NCBI GenBank assembly: GCA_964020155.1 | Contig: OZ026561.1 | Location: 3,258,047-3,322,046, forward strand | Direction of reading: 5' to 3' | Length of the DNA: 64,000 nucleotides | Source of the DNA: Chondrilla cf. caribensis | Lineage: Eukaryota > Porifera > Demospongiae > Chondrillida > Chondrillidae | Part shown: positions 45,901 through 60,300 of the stretch, one piece after another | Layout of the letters: the number at the start of each line of letters is the position of its first letter | Numbering within the stretch: position 1 is the stretch's first letter | Notes under the pieces: model-generated | The model's input: only the letters and a program-made list of their open reading frames with translations | What the model was told of the DNA's origin: nothing | Databases searched by the model: none | Translations under genes and position numbers: made by a program

Positions 45901-48255
45901 CCACCTAGCTTCAGTTTCATCTGATGAAGACCTTCTTTCGTAGGCCGAAGAGTGACAGATGCTGTGGGTTTGGCTTTTGTTAGTGTGATCTTGACAAAAC
46001 GCGAAGGTATAAGGAAGACTGAAGTGAACTCAAGGATAAGTTCATCTTTTGGCTGTGCCTCAACTTCAAAGGTGTAGCTCTCGCCAACCTTCAATAGAGG
46101 GAGGTCTTCTATGATGATGATACCCAGCTCACAACGATCCCCTTCAAATCCAGTACCACTACAGTTACATGTGAACGTGTCGGTCCCAACAGCAGTACAT
46201 AATCCACCATGCAAGCAGGAGCCAGCATCACATGGGTCACCCTCTATGAGACAATGAAGGAAATTTATTATTACAGCATATAAAACTAGTGAATTATCTT
46301 CATTTAACATGTTTCACATATACAGTAAAATACATGACATTGTATATTCTAGGCTGAACCCTGAATATATACCTGTATGGGCTGTGCACATGAATGTCAG
46401 CAGAAATAGTATTAAGTACCAGCTTATGTTGGGGTCTTTCTTTACACATAGTGGACATGACACTCACAACAGTCACAGTTTCACAACGCTCACTTATGCA
46501 GACAGGGTCCCTAGTCCAGTCCACTGTATTACCATCTTCTTCCAACTTGCACATGATGCTACTAACAGTGTCTGACTCGTTAGCCTGTACATAACCCTGG
46601 ACACATCTGACAGGACAGCTTGTATTGAAGTTAGCAGTACACGGTTGGAACACACTGGCAAACAGAGGTGGGTCAATGAGTTTATTGCTGCACTGTTTAG
46701 GTGCACATCTACCAGTCTCTCCAGACCATGTGGTAGTGGGTAGACATGTTCTCTCGTCTGAACCTTCCAAATCATATCCAGGAGAGCAGGTGAATGTACA
46801 GGTTGTAGTGATTCTTAAGAAGTCAGAATCACAACTCTGTGTGCCATGTGTTGGGTCCTCAAGTGTAGTACAGGAGAGTTCTACAAGGTGAGAAACAGAT
46901 TCGAAAATAGATTTACTGTACATTGATTTCAAAGCACTGATAAAAGTTTGTTTAAATTTTAGTTTATTCGATGAAAATGTTAGAAGCATTAAGTTTTGAA
47001 CAACTTTGTTCAACCTCAATATTTCAATGTGGGATCCTTGACATGAGTAGTGACGTCAATACAAACCTACTATGTACGTACATTACGACTTCAAATATTG
47101 TTTTCATGCATGTGTTCATATAAATATTTTGTGTGTGTGTGCACGAATGCATGTATGATTGGTCAGTCTTATAGCACACAATGTGTGTATCAACAGACCG
47201 ACGTTTAGTAACCATAAGTACATAGTTTTAAATGGTTCCAACTTTCACTATTATATGCATAATCATTGACATGGTTACACAACTTGCCAATCAATTTCAT
47301 CATACTCTTTTGGTCCTTTACCCAGACTCACCAGTACAATTGTGACCATCACTGCTCAATGTGAAGCTTTCCATACAAGAGCACTGATAATGTCCTACAG
47401 TGTTGTTGCAGTAATGCTCACACCCTCCATTGTTCAAGAGGCATTCGTTGATGTCTGCGTACAGAAAAAAACACTATATTATGCATGTCTTTGAGTGGTG
47501 ATGTACATTTCACAAAGATTTCTATAATTTTGTATACATTGTGTAAAATAAAACATCAACAGGAGTGAGTACACCCACTAAATGCCAAGGTATAGTGCTG
47601 ACCCTATCGTCTTTGTAATTAGTAATAAATATTTATTATTGACTATTACTACTTGACTATTACTATTTAGAACAAATGACCTTGTGTTGATTGGTTCAAT
47701 TTCCAATTCCAATTACATTCACCTTCTCACCAGCACCCTTACAAGGAGGTTATGAACAATTGTCACTATTACATATAATAATTTAATATTCATTGACATA
47801 TATTTATATAGCTTGGGCATACCATGGCATTTACAAACACTATTAATGGTAATGTGGTACACGTTTGAGTACATGTATTTGGCATGTAGCCTATTGTTTA
47901 TTTTGTATTCAAGTTTAATTTGCAATATATTATGTTTATGTATGTATATCGTAATATAGTTATTTTTTAATGGCCTAACACTTTTATTTCTCATGAAATC
48001 ATGGTTATAACATCACGTATTTGTGTATATTAAATATGTTATGTATAATATAAAGTGTGAATGTAGAAATTCAAGTTGTATTCATTTACTATAATATAAT
48101 GCAATAATTTATAACTAATATTATTGTAGTTATTATTACTATCAACTAGTATTAGTACATATTATATATTATATTATATAATATTGTATATATATTGTAC
48201 TGTATATAAGTACTATATGAAATGTAACTGTTTATGGATTAGTAGCCCAATTAGC

Positions 48256-48291
<36 letters not shown>

Positions 48292-48356
48292 GTGTACGGG
48301 CATGTGTGGTGCGTGCGTGCGTGTGTGCGTGCGTGCGTGTGTATGTGTGTGTGTGC

Positions 48357-48394
<38 letters not shown>

Positions 48395-48523
48395 GTGTGT
48401 GTGTGCGTGTGTGTGTGTGTACGGGCGTGTGTGGTGCGTGCGTGCGTGTGTATGTGTGTGTGTGTGCTTGTGTGTGTGTGTATGTGTGTGTGTGCTTGTG
48501 TGTGTGTGTGTGTGTGTGTGTGC

Positions 48524-48585
<62 letters not shown>

Positions 48586-51258
48586 GTGTGTATGTGTGCA
48601 TGTGTGTACATGTGTTTGTGATGCATGATAGTAGGTACACATGTGAAGTCTTGACATATTGAACATCTTGGGAGATGGAAATATTGGGCATTTTTGTGTA
48701 AGACTCCAGCCTATGAGGACACACTTGCAAAACTTTTCTTTATCAGGAATTCAATTAACCCAGTATCATTCTTAGGTAAATGCGTATTCTAAACACTTGA
48801 GGTTTAATGACCTTCAATTAACGGACCTTATTAAACACATGCACAACTACCACACAGGCAGCTTGTTATAGCTAGTAATGAAGATTGTACTCACCTACAC
48901 AATCTGTACCATCATTCGAGGGTTGATATCCTTCCTTGCATGGACATTCAAAGCCAACAACAGTGCCACTGCATTGTTGAGAGTCAATGCTCCCAATGGT
49001 GTTCAGGCATATCTGGTTCACAGTACAGTTGTGGAGACCACGACTACATTCATCAATATCTGTACATTGAATGAAAGCACATTTAAATCAAATAGCATCC
49101 GTTATCATAGAAACAGTACTATTATACAGCAATTTTATAATGTATAAAGCGCTAGCAACAGTATAAAGTGTTAGCAACGGATGCTATAATGGTTAAGACA
49201 TGGACACTCGGGCATTATGACATATAAAATACACTCGCCCTCGGGCGCTTCGCGCCCTCGGGACCCTGTATTTATATGTCATAATGCCCTTGTGCCCATG
49301 TCTTAACCACTAAATAGCAAACAACATCATTTCAATATAATTATTATTGTATATTTTTATCACATGGCATACATAGTGAAATGAAATTGAAATGAATAAT
49401 AGATGAGTACAGTAGATACTTCATTGTACATTGTATATGAACTTGGATATAAAATTAATTCCTACACACATACCCACACAATCCAGTCCATCATTGGTGG
49501 GTTCAAATCCTTCTCTACATTGGCATACAAATCCTCCTATTGTGTCCACACAACATTGGGTTGTGGAGCAGTTGTGACCACCTTCAGTACATTCGTCAAT
49601 ATCTGTGTGATGGGGAAATTTGTCAACAAATAACCCAACCACTAAACACTGTACATAGTCCAGTCTTAGAGTGGAATACTGTGACACTTACTTTCACACG
49701 TAGCTCTGTCTTCCTTCAGTTTGAAGCCTTGAAAACAATCACACCTGTATGTCCCAACCTCATTGATACACACATGTGTGCATTGCCCATCAAATACTGC
49801 ACAGTCTGAAGGGTCTGTTGAAGAATGGAACCACGGTTAAGAGTGCTTGAAATTTGTTGTAGAATGCACCTATTGAAATATATCAACACGTACCATTACA
49901 CTGTTGATCTTCAGTTTTGGAGGTACAGTTAACAAAGCTTTCATTGCAGACATTTTGACCTCTACTGCTTCCAGTGACACATTCATCAATGTCTGGGGGT
50001 TCAGATAGTTACAAGAACTCACAAAGAGTACACAGTTTAGAAGGCCCCTTGAAATATCCCCTACCATTCTCTAATGTACGAGTTCATTTGGAAATGGATC
50101 AGTGAGGGTTCAAAACTTTGCAAACCCAGAAGGGTCAAAGGGAGATCAAAAGATCAAAACCATTATTTAAAAATTTGATTTACAAAGCAATGCCATAATA
50201 ATCATTTTTTAAATATATTCCCAACTGGTGCAACTGATATGTCATTGGTTTTGCAAACTTGTGTACTCTAGCCTGATCTTTCAAAATGGAGTGTACGTTT
50301 ACAAAATTTAGTTGTTAAATTGAACACATTATGATAATTTCATTGCATGGCTGTAACCAATAAGTGAGAGAACAGCATGTGTACACTCACCGATGCACTC
50401 ATTCTGTGCATTCAATGTGTAACCATAGTTACAGCAGCAGGAAGGACGATTACTGGAACTGAGACATCCATGAGCATTTTCACAGGTTTCAACAGACTCA
50501 CAGCAGATGGGAACTGAGATGGTAGGGAGGACGAATATGTCACAGCATAGGTACAAATTATGCTGTACATATGCACACAGTTATAATTAGTGCTACAACA
50601 TATATCCTAGTTATCCGGATATCCGTATCTGAATGTTGTATCCGGATATGTTTCCCTTGTGTAGCAGATATTGTAATTTTGTACATGTGCAGAACCAAGT
50701 GTTGTCTAAAACGCACGAAATTGTTTGATTGTTTTCAAATACGCACGGCTTCTAGAAGCGAACAAGACGAGTGTAGAAGTTGTTTGAATAGCCTATGTTT
50801 ATTTCAGATGGAGGAAAAGACTTGAAAAAGTATCCTGTAAATTGTGTGACCAACAGCTCGCTGATGGTGGTGGAACAACAAACTTAGAGTCATTTACCAG
50901 CGAAGCATCCAGAAGAGTACAAGCGCTGTACAAATCATGATGACTCCAGCTCCAAGCGAATATTGTTGAAGAATATGCTTCGAAAGTGTTCGATCCAGCG
51001 TGCTGCGGCTGTTGCGGACAAAATTACTGAGTTTAACGCCAAGGATCTGTGTCCACTTAGTGTTGTAGATGGCGATGGCTTTTAGCTTGCCTTTCATATG
51101 TTATTATAACAGTTGACAGTCAATTTTATGTATTTTGTGATTATGTCCTTATGGTATGTAATTCATGTAATTCTTCAATTATCCAACAGATATTCGATGT
51201 GATTTTGTCTAGGATATCCGGATAGTACCCACCCATATCTGTTGCAGCACTAGTTATA

Positions 51259-51331
<73 letters not shown>

Positions 51332-54300
51332 CACACACACACGCACACACACACATACACACACACACGCACCACACCACACCACACTTTGTACGTACTA
51401 TTGCCTCACAGCATGATACTATATCTATAACAACTGACCACAATCATCTCCCACTAATTCGTATCCAGTTCTACACAGACAAGTGTATCCACAGGGTAGA
51501 TTAGTGCATCTGTGAGCATTGACACAAGGTGATGGAGACTGACTGCACTCATCAAATTCTGTAAGGAAAAAAAATTAAGTGAAGCAGTGAGTGAAAATGG
51601 AGAGAAAAGTGTATGAGAATGGATAAATGTGTATTATTGATATACATACATTTTCGATCTACACCAGATAGTAATGGTTTTCACTGCTTACCATCTTCAC
51701 ATGTGCACCGAGGACATCCACTTGGGCAAAGACATGTGCCATTATCTGCACAACTTCCCATAGAACATGAACGACATGCCACTGTGGAAATGAAGGAATT
51801 CATTAGACTATGCGGAAAATAAATTTCCGCAAACTGAATCATCATGTGCTGTACACAGGTGTTGGAAGGAATAATAGTACTAATGTTTATGTCTACATAT
51901 GTGGAACACTTGCAAGTGATTCAGCTTCATTATAGGCCATTTCTACTATCATGTTTGGACATTAATAACATAACATTAATTGTAGACACTCTCATAAGTT
52001 AAAATTGATTTTGCAATATGAATCAGAAGATCATGCATTCAGAATTGAAGGTAAAGTGCATATAAGTAAAATAAGTAAGTATATAAGTATGTAAAAAATA
52101 AGTGTATACACATGTGCACGCAAACACGCACACGTACACATACACACACGCACATACCTGCAAATGCACAAGAATGCATTCACACATAAAATTGAATTTC
52201 ATGTAAATTATGCTTAATATAAATGTCTCAATGCGTTATGTCTTCATTTTGTACCAGTATTGTGTTTTATACCACATGTACTATCTTGCTAGCCTACATG
52301 AACTACATAATAATACTATCTTGCTATTTTCTGTACCTTTACTGAGGTGATAGCAAGAGCTAGAATCTACTGTAGTTCATCCTTTCCCACTATCACAATG
52401 TGTTATAATACCTACATACGTGGTATGACATATTTGCAGACCCACTTACACAGTATTACAGAGTGTCACATAACAATACCAGATATGTTGGCACTCACCC
52501 TCACTGCTCAGTGACTGGTTGGAGTCAATACGGTAGACCCACTGTCCAATCTTTCCTGTGTTACCTTCTATCTCATCCAGCAGTGTCACATTCTCAGTAC
52601 CAGACCCAGGAAGGTTCAGGTAGCCCACTCCATCACCAACATTGTAACCAGCTATACTATATGTTCTATAACGTGGATCAATACCCCAGTTCAGTCCATC
52701 CTCAGGGTAGGTGAAAATAGCAAAGGAATACGTCCAGTCAGTGGCTAGTATGAGCTGGAATGTATTCTCCTGTAATGAAATGGAAAGTTGACAAATTGGA
52801 TTTAATAATTTTATCGAATACTTCTTATGATAAAATTTATAGCAATCATTCCTTGGTGTGAGTAACATGAAATAATATCCACAAAATTTTGTTGCAATAT
52901 ACTTTACACACCATGAAGTATGTGTTTATGCTGTATACCTATATTATTATAGGCTATATACCTGTATGAAAAAGTTAATGCATTTGTATTAATGTGTATT
53001 GTATCTGAAAAACACCTATTGGAACAAAACCTGTTACTGTAATAGTCAGACATAATGAAATGGATACAAATGTTGGAGTTTGCATAGGCCACAATTCCAA
53101 TGCATGTGCACTGTTACATCCACACACAATAACACACATGCATGCCATTATGCTCACATATGCAAAAACACATGCACACACGTACACCTACACACACGCA
53201 CGCACGCACACACACACACACACACACACGCACGCACTGTATCTGGCCACCAGGGTACATGATAACGTCCATATCCTCTCATTCCTTCCCATGTGACAAT
53301 AAGAGCCCACTGGGCTTCAAATCTAAAGGTACCACACTCCTGTGATGTTTGTTTGTAAATAGTATCATCAATTTCTTCGAAAAGAGGGTTTTTTTCTTCA
53401 CGTCGGAAGCCTTTGTAGTAAGTGACACTTGTGTTTGATAAATAATGGTACTGCCAAAATGCAGCTATGGCATGATCAGGACTATAGATTCCTCCATATT
53501 GGTAAGGAAACCTTCGAGGTCCATAACACCAACTGTACCGATTATGTAAGGAAACATAACCAGGTTGATTAACCTGCATGTGATGGAGAACATTTACGTA
53601 TCCAAAATGAATTATGATGTAGGGAGAGTAACATGTGTACATGTTTGAGATATATGCACTGTGCCTTAATTTCATTTAACGAGAATATTGTGTGAACAAT
53701 GTATCAACATACGACTGATTCCATTATCCAGGAGGTGAGATTTGAACTAGTACTAGGAGCAATATCTTTCCAAAGGGTGTCACAGGGGACCAAATATCAA
53801 GATCAAAAGTGATATTTTATAATTATTATTATAGAATTATAGTTTGTAGCAGATACTGATTTGATATTATTTTGTACTTAGTCTAGTAATTTTGTCTATG
53901 AGCCAATGGTCCATTATCAAATGTTCAGAGTTTGATGTCACAGTTTTCAGACCTTCATCTACGTCCAAAACTATATTGTCAAACTAGGGCCTATATATGA
54001 GCAGGTATATTGTCCAAATAGGGCCTATATGTGAGCAGGTAAAATGTTTATTAATACCAGCCATTACATAGGAAGTAATGTGTGTTACCTTCAGAATGAA
54101 GAACTACATGTTATAATTCAAAGACAATAATCATAATGAGTGTCCTTTTGCAATGGATACTTTCTAAACTGGGAAATTCACCATTTCCTTCATTTTTTAT
54201 GCTCTTAATGAATGAATCTGGTAATTACCAGCAAAATTCACATGCATTAATAATGTGTGTCAACGAGAATGAGGTATATTTACATACCTACCTGCATATA

Positions 54301-57300
54301 AGAGTACAGTCTTCCAAAGTAAGGAAAGGATCCATTGAGAGGGAGAGTATAGTTGAGCAGGGAGATGCGTCTACTATTGCAATAACCACCCAGAAGGTAT
54401 CCAGTGTAGATGACCCTGCCATACTCTGAACCAAAGGGATACCCAATGAGTTCTGATAACAAGGAATCATCTGTGAAATAGAACCATTGGTATTGCATGA
54501 GTCATGACATTCAGCGTAGAATGGAACATGTACGCAATATATTAGATGACCACGTGTGCATGCAATACCTATGTAGTTTGAGTGAATTACCGTGGCAACT
54601 AACCACAAGCCACAGGGCTTTTTGCGGTTAGTGGGACTTGTGTCCACTCTGGTTGCCATGGTGACCAGTCTCCATCCAGTCAGCAATCCAAGCAGTGGGA
54701 ACTACAGAGGGCTGTTTAGTCCTTGTTAGGACTCATCATGCAGTGTAGCATACCCACTTCTTGCTTGGACCACTTCTCCCTTTATACCTTACATCCATCC
54801 TGCAACACTTATTAATGGCTGGGGGCCTTTGAAGCCCCCCTCCCCACAGTCATTATTAGGGGTCACAGTCTCCATCAGTTGTTGACGGTTTCCTGAAACC
54901 ACAAGTGTTATCTTGTGGTGGATGGACGGTATAAAAGGAAATGCAGTCCAAGTATGAAGTGGGTATGCTACACTGATGAGTTTGGTGGATTGTTTAGCCA
55001 GGCCTTGGCTAAACAATCCACCAAACACAATACCTATGTACTTTGTTATTACTGTTTTCTGAAATTGTCATTATTTGATGTGATCATTATAATTCCCAAC
55101 ATTCATCACCTGCACAGGCAGTTGTACATTCAACAATAATCTTCAGATAGCATCTTCAATTAGCGATGAATTGTACGGTAATACCTCTGCAATACGGTAT
55201 GATATTAATGACCTATCCAGCTAGACTATTATATTTATTCTCCATTAATTTGCATTATTTAATTTTCTGTCCAAATATTACCTGCCCTGATCAATTTTAA
55301 TAACAAATGCACAGTATGTCATATTTCTTCATTCTGGAGGTAAAACACACATTACTTCCTATGTAATAGCTGATATTAATAAACATTTTACCTGCCTATA
55401 TATAGGCCCTACAGTACAAAATGATTGTATGCACACATCCACATACTTGAACAAGCTATACTGACATCCTTGGAATGGTCACAACCACCACTGGGAGGAC
55501 TATCAGGCAAACATGTACAGATCCTCGTACTTGTTCTGCTACACTGAACACCTTCCAATATGGGACCTGATCCTCTACCAAACACACCACCCTGTCCAAT
55601 GTGGGCATTAGTCAGTCTCTTGTATCCAAGCTGGTTGCACACAGTCCTAGCTGCAGCTCTGTTCCATCCATCACTACAGACTGTACTCCAGTATCCATTG
55701 ACAAAGATCTCCACTCTACCACTGATGCTAGTGTTGGTTTCTGTACCACCCACCAGTCTTATGGTGCACTCTACAGTAGTTGAACAGCAATGTACAGGTG
55801 ATTGCTACATGATACACAGCATGTGTAGGAGCTCTGTCCATCTAACCTGGTTGCCATGCACTACACGAATTGGGAGCTGGTCCATCTAGTTCCAGGTTGC
55901 TGTACTTACAAGTGTTACATGCACTTGGATCATCAACTCTTGAACATGATCCACAAGATGGATGACAAGCTGTTAGGAAGTATGAAAGATAGAGCTAACT
56001 GTGAACCCGAAGTTCTATAATTATTATATATTGTGAAATTAGTGCATGGTATGTATATCTCCAACCTGCACTGGGTACAGTTGATACAGTGTTCAGAGGA
56101 GGACGTAGTGTTTGGAATACTTCATGATGTCCGCATGCTATGCTTCCCTCATCAACAGAGACATTCTTACCAGTTGACGTGCAGTAGATATCTGGAGTGG
56201 GATGATAGATATATTTTAGTTTTTCCATGATAAAGGGCCATAACCACTGAATGTGAAGTGATCCAGTTCGCATTAATATTATTGAGATTGGTAAGTAGGG
56301 GAGTCTAGGGGCATGTCCCCCATGAAAAGTTTGGATTTTAGACCATCAGAAGCAGTCCCTGGTGCCAAATTTAATGCCATTAGGTCAAATGTCTTGCCAA
56401 TCACATATATTGCAGACATGCACAATATGTTGTGTTGCATTATGATCGATTATTCAATGCAGAGTTGATTTGTAACAGCAGATTTACCTCAGTAAAAGTC
56501 TCAAAGTATAGATTACATGATATTTTTTATTAATTTTATAAATTTCATGTAAAAGCTATCATAGTGGAAAGGTGGCAAATGTGCTTCTTCGAATTTCTCT
56601 CTTTATAACAAATTCATTGGCAATGACTTTCAGGTCAAGGCTATCTGTCATGTCTTGGTGATAATGTAGGATCATCAAATGGTTTAGACTTGCTTGAGTC
56701 ATTGTAGTCCTAAGGTATAATTAATATGACGGAGGACAGAGGGAGACATCAATCATTATTTCATCTTGCTAATACACCAATCATGTACATAATGACATAC
56801 GTAGATGTATAAGATGGTTACAGTTGTATTATTGAAACAATTGATGTCTACTCCCACACTAAAATACTCAAAATGTAAGGATGGAGCTGTTATTGCTCTT
56901 CATTCTGTTCAACTCAAAAACCTTGACACAAATGTGGCAATTCACATCCTGACCTTCGTCATGGTGCAGAGATGGCCAGCTATCAAACCACTGGCTCTGA
57001 ACAGAGCTTAATACAGGTTTCGATTTCCCGAAGCTCTTTTTAGGGAATATTAATTTTCTCCCGGGATGATGAGACAGGGAGACTTGGAAGTGCTGCCTTA
57101 AAGTTACTCAAGCTTGTGGCCATTGTATGAATGTAGATCGTACCTCGGAAATAATGATAATATTTTTATACATGTACATAGCCATAATATTGTGTATTAA
57201 AAATGAAGCCACTTTAACAAGGGTATGCAAAATGGCTACCCTGTCTATACTTACAAAAGGGGACATGCATATGTTTTCAGCCAGGATTTGTACAAGCAAC

Positions 57301-60300
57301 TTGTCTTGTGAAGCTGTGACTTCCAAAACACAGAATTAAGTATAAAAACAGATGACATGGAAATTCCTTTCTCCTTATTTTTTTAATAATATTATTTTAT
57401 TTTTATTTTTTGATACTACCTTGAAAAGTGGTCCGGTTGAAACCATACCAACCTTAGTGGTGACTAGGGCTCTGTGAAGGGAAGTAGTTCCACATTTTAC
57501 ATACTTACCAGGTCCTTCATTTTTGTCAGTGATCAGTTTGTAGACATAATCTGATCCAATAGTTATAGTCTCCACATCATAGCACTGTGCACTCAGTCGA
57601 GAGTTGTTCAAATTTGACATGAAACACATTGAGTTCTCCCCTATGACCTCAAGGTCAGGGTTGTATACTATTACAGTAAAAATGTAAGTAACAGTGAATA
57701 CACAGTTAAACTGAACTATGATAAAAATCTATTTGCAATGTCGGAGGGAACAATTATCTATTTATTCTGATATGTAATCAATTTCCAAATCCCATAGTAG
57801 TAGCTCAGTATACTAGTCTGGCCTGCTACAACCGTCTTTCTTTCTAAACGCCTCCGGCGTGAAAGACGGTCTATATAGCAGCACTAGAGATTGATTGCAC
57901 AACTATTGAATAACCAGATATGAGTGCTGAGTTCTTGGCACTCATTAAAAAGGTGTTAGATGACACAATGATCATAGTGATTGGGGTTGAGTTGTGAGGT
58001 TTGCTCTAAAATGTGATGAGGAACATAGTGCTCAGGTTGATTTTTCCCAGGGTTTCCTTCTGTGGTACACTTAACAGTGGGTGGTTGGGTAGGGGGTGAG
58101 CTTTCAAATATAGTTGAGGACCTCTGACACATTTCGAGGATGAAATGAACATTTGTGCCACCAAATGTAACTTTCAACTCTGAATCTCTCTCTCTAACAT
58201 AATTCATTTTCAGCCTTTTGGACAGCAAAAACTGTATGATAGCACGTTTTGCACAAGCCAGCCTGTGAATCACCCATGTCGCTGATGTCAAGAATGTGAA
58301 CAAATACTGTTCCAATGCTAGTCAACTCTTCATTTATTTTCAGTAGGTAGTTCTTCACATCAAGCATAGAACAGCACAAACAATATATTCGAAATACCTA
58401 AGGGTGTTACCTATCAGCTGTAGGTACATATGTTGATAACAGCAAGGTGTGAATTAATCTCTAGTGCCGCTAGACCGTCCCATTATTTTCTCCTTGCCCA
58501 GGGTGCTTGATGGGACAGTTGTAGCAGGCTTGATGGGACAGTTGTAGCAGGCCAGATTACACAGTATACAAACAATTTAAGTTCTAATTGATATTCAACT
58601 AATTTACATTGTATTGTTAATTGTATATTATAATTATAGGCCAATCCACTTCAATACTATGACAACCTAACATTGGTTAATGCTCCCCTTATTAAAGTTT
58701 CAATCTCAGTTCAACCTATATAATGTTATTGTGATTCAAATGATAACATGGCTGTCAGAATATATTCATTTCATTTCATGCCACATGAAATGTTCCCGAT
58801 GCATAGTACCCGTACTGTACTGTTGTATATGTACTCTACTACAAACATACTTGTTTGAGAACTGTTGCAGCTTTCACCAAGATAAGGGAGGGGATAATTA
58901 CATCCGATTCCAATGTAGTCTCCAACACTGCTACAGTATCCCTAGAATATAAACAAAAGGATTATAATTACAGAATGTTTTGACTCTTTGTGAAGCACCT
59001 CTTTATTGAATGCAATAATTGATATTATGATAAAATTGACAGATTTCTTATGAAAATTAATGGTTATAGGTAATTCATATTTTAACGCCTACTAGGTATT
59101 TGCAAAATTACCTTCCAATTTACCTCTTTCTAGGAAGTATACAATGAATATCGATAATAATATGTTTTGGTAAAGGATATTATCCACAATGTGCTTTAAA
59201 TCAATTGAAATACTGCATTAAGTACATATTATGTATGAGGAGAAGCAGCAGAAATTAGCATAATTTTGGCGGGATCACAATGGACTATATTATGCAAAAA
59301 TGACAATACATGTGACTTTACCTTGTACAGCCCATCATAGGAACATACACCACGAGAGATTCCATAATCATAATGAAGACAGTTATAAGGATTCACACTG
59401 GAGTCCCCACAATATCCTCTAATGAAGGAACAACCAAGACCTGTATTGGGGACATTATGGGATGGCAAGCTCAACAAAATGTTATATAAAGAATTATTTT
59501 ATAGTGACACTGTGGATACATATTGTGACAAATAGTATATATCTCCATCATAACAGTACAATAATATCAATAGATGAATATTGATTGTTTGTTGTATGTA
59601 TATATACTCCAAAGCCACCTTGAATTTTCTTAATATCAAAAGAGTGGAATAGACCAAATTTGTTCAATAATAATAGAACTACTGGTGGGTAGCATAAAAT
59701 TTCAGAGTACAATGCAAGCCAAATAATATGCTTCTAGTGATAACAGGTTATAGTTATATCTTGCTGTACATTAGCATTCTGGTGTACATTGACCATTATC
59801 TGTAGTACTATAGTAAATTAGTTGACATGCTGAGCTTTAGTAAATTGAGATGTATTTATTTGGATAAAGCATGTTACTCATTGGTTAATAATTGCCAATG
59901 AATCTCAATTTACATTATCTGCAGATATATTAACCTGCATGAAGGCTGCCACTGAGATAATGGAGGCAAGTTCAAATTGTTACCATACTATAATCCAGAA
60001 TTGAATATGAGACTGATGTGTAAAATAATTATGTATGTATTAGTATTAAATTTCAGATGAATGATTAATTCAATATAAACTAATTATTTTCTCCAAATCA
60101 CAATCTGGCATGGGAGTATATTAGTGTGAAACCCTGGATATATTATGAAGAGGCAGTCACTATGGCTTGAGAAGGGAAATAATATTATATTCTCTTATCC
60201 TTGTTGGGAATAACCATAATCTATATTATATCCCTCTATATGCATGTATGTATCTATTTTTTCAGTATATCTCCTCCTAAGCCTTGTTTACAAGCAATGC

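Noticed and set aside
48213..48730. Long His-Thr and Cys-Val open frames over the 48.2-48.6 kb array, and similar ones at 11.7, 22.3, 26.3, 29.4, 32.1, 35.5, 37.7 and 51.3 kb.
   Set aside because: They are translations of (CA)n/(TG)n microsatellites, open on both strands because the repeat has no stop codon.
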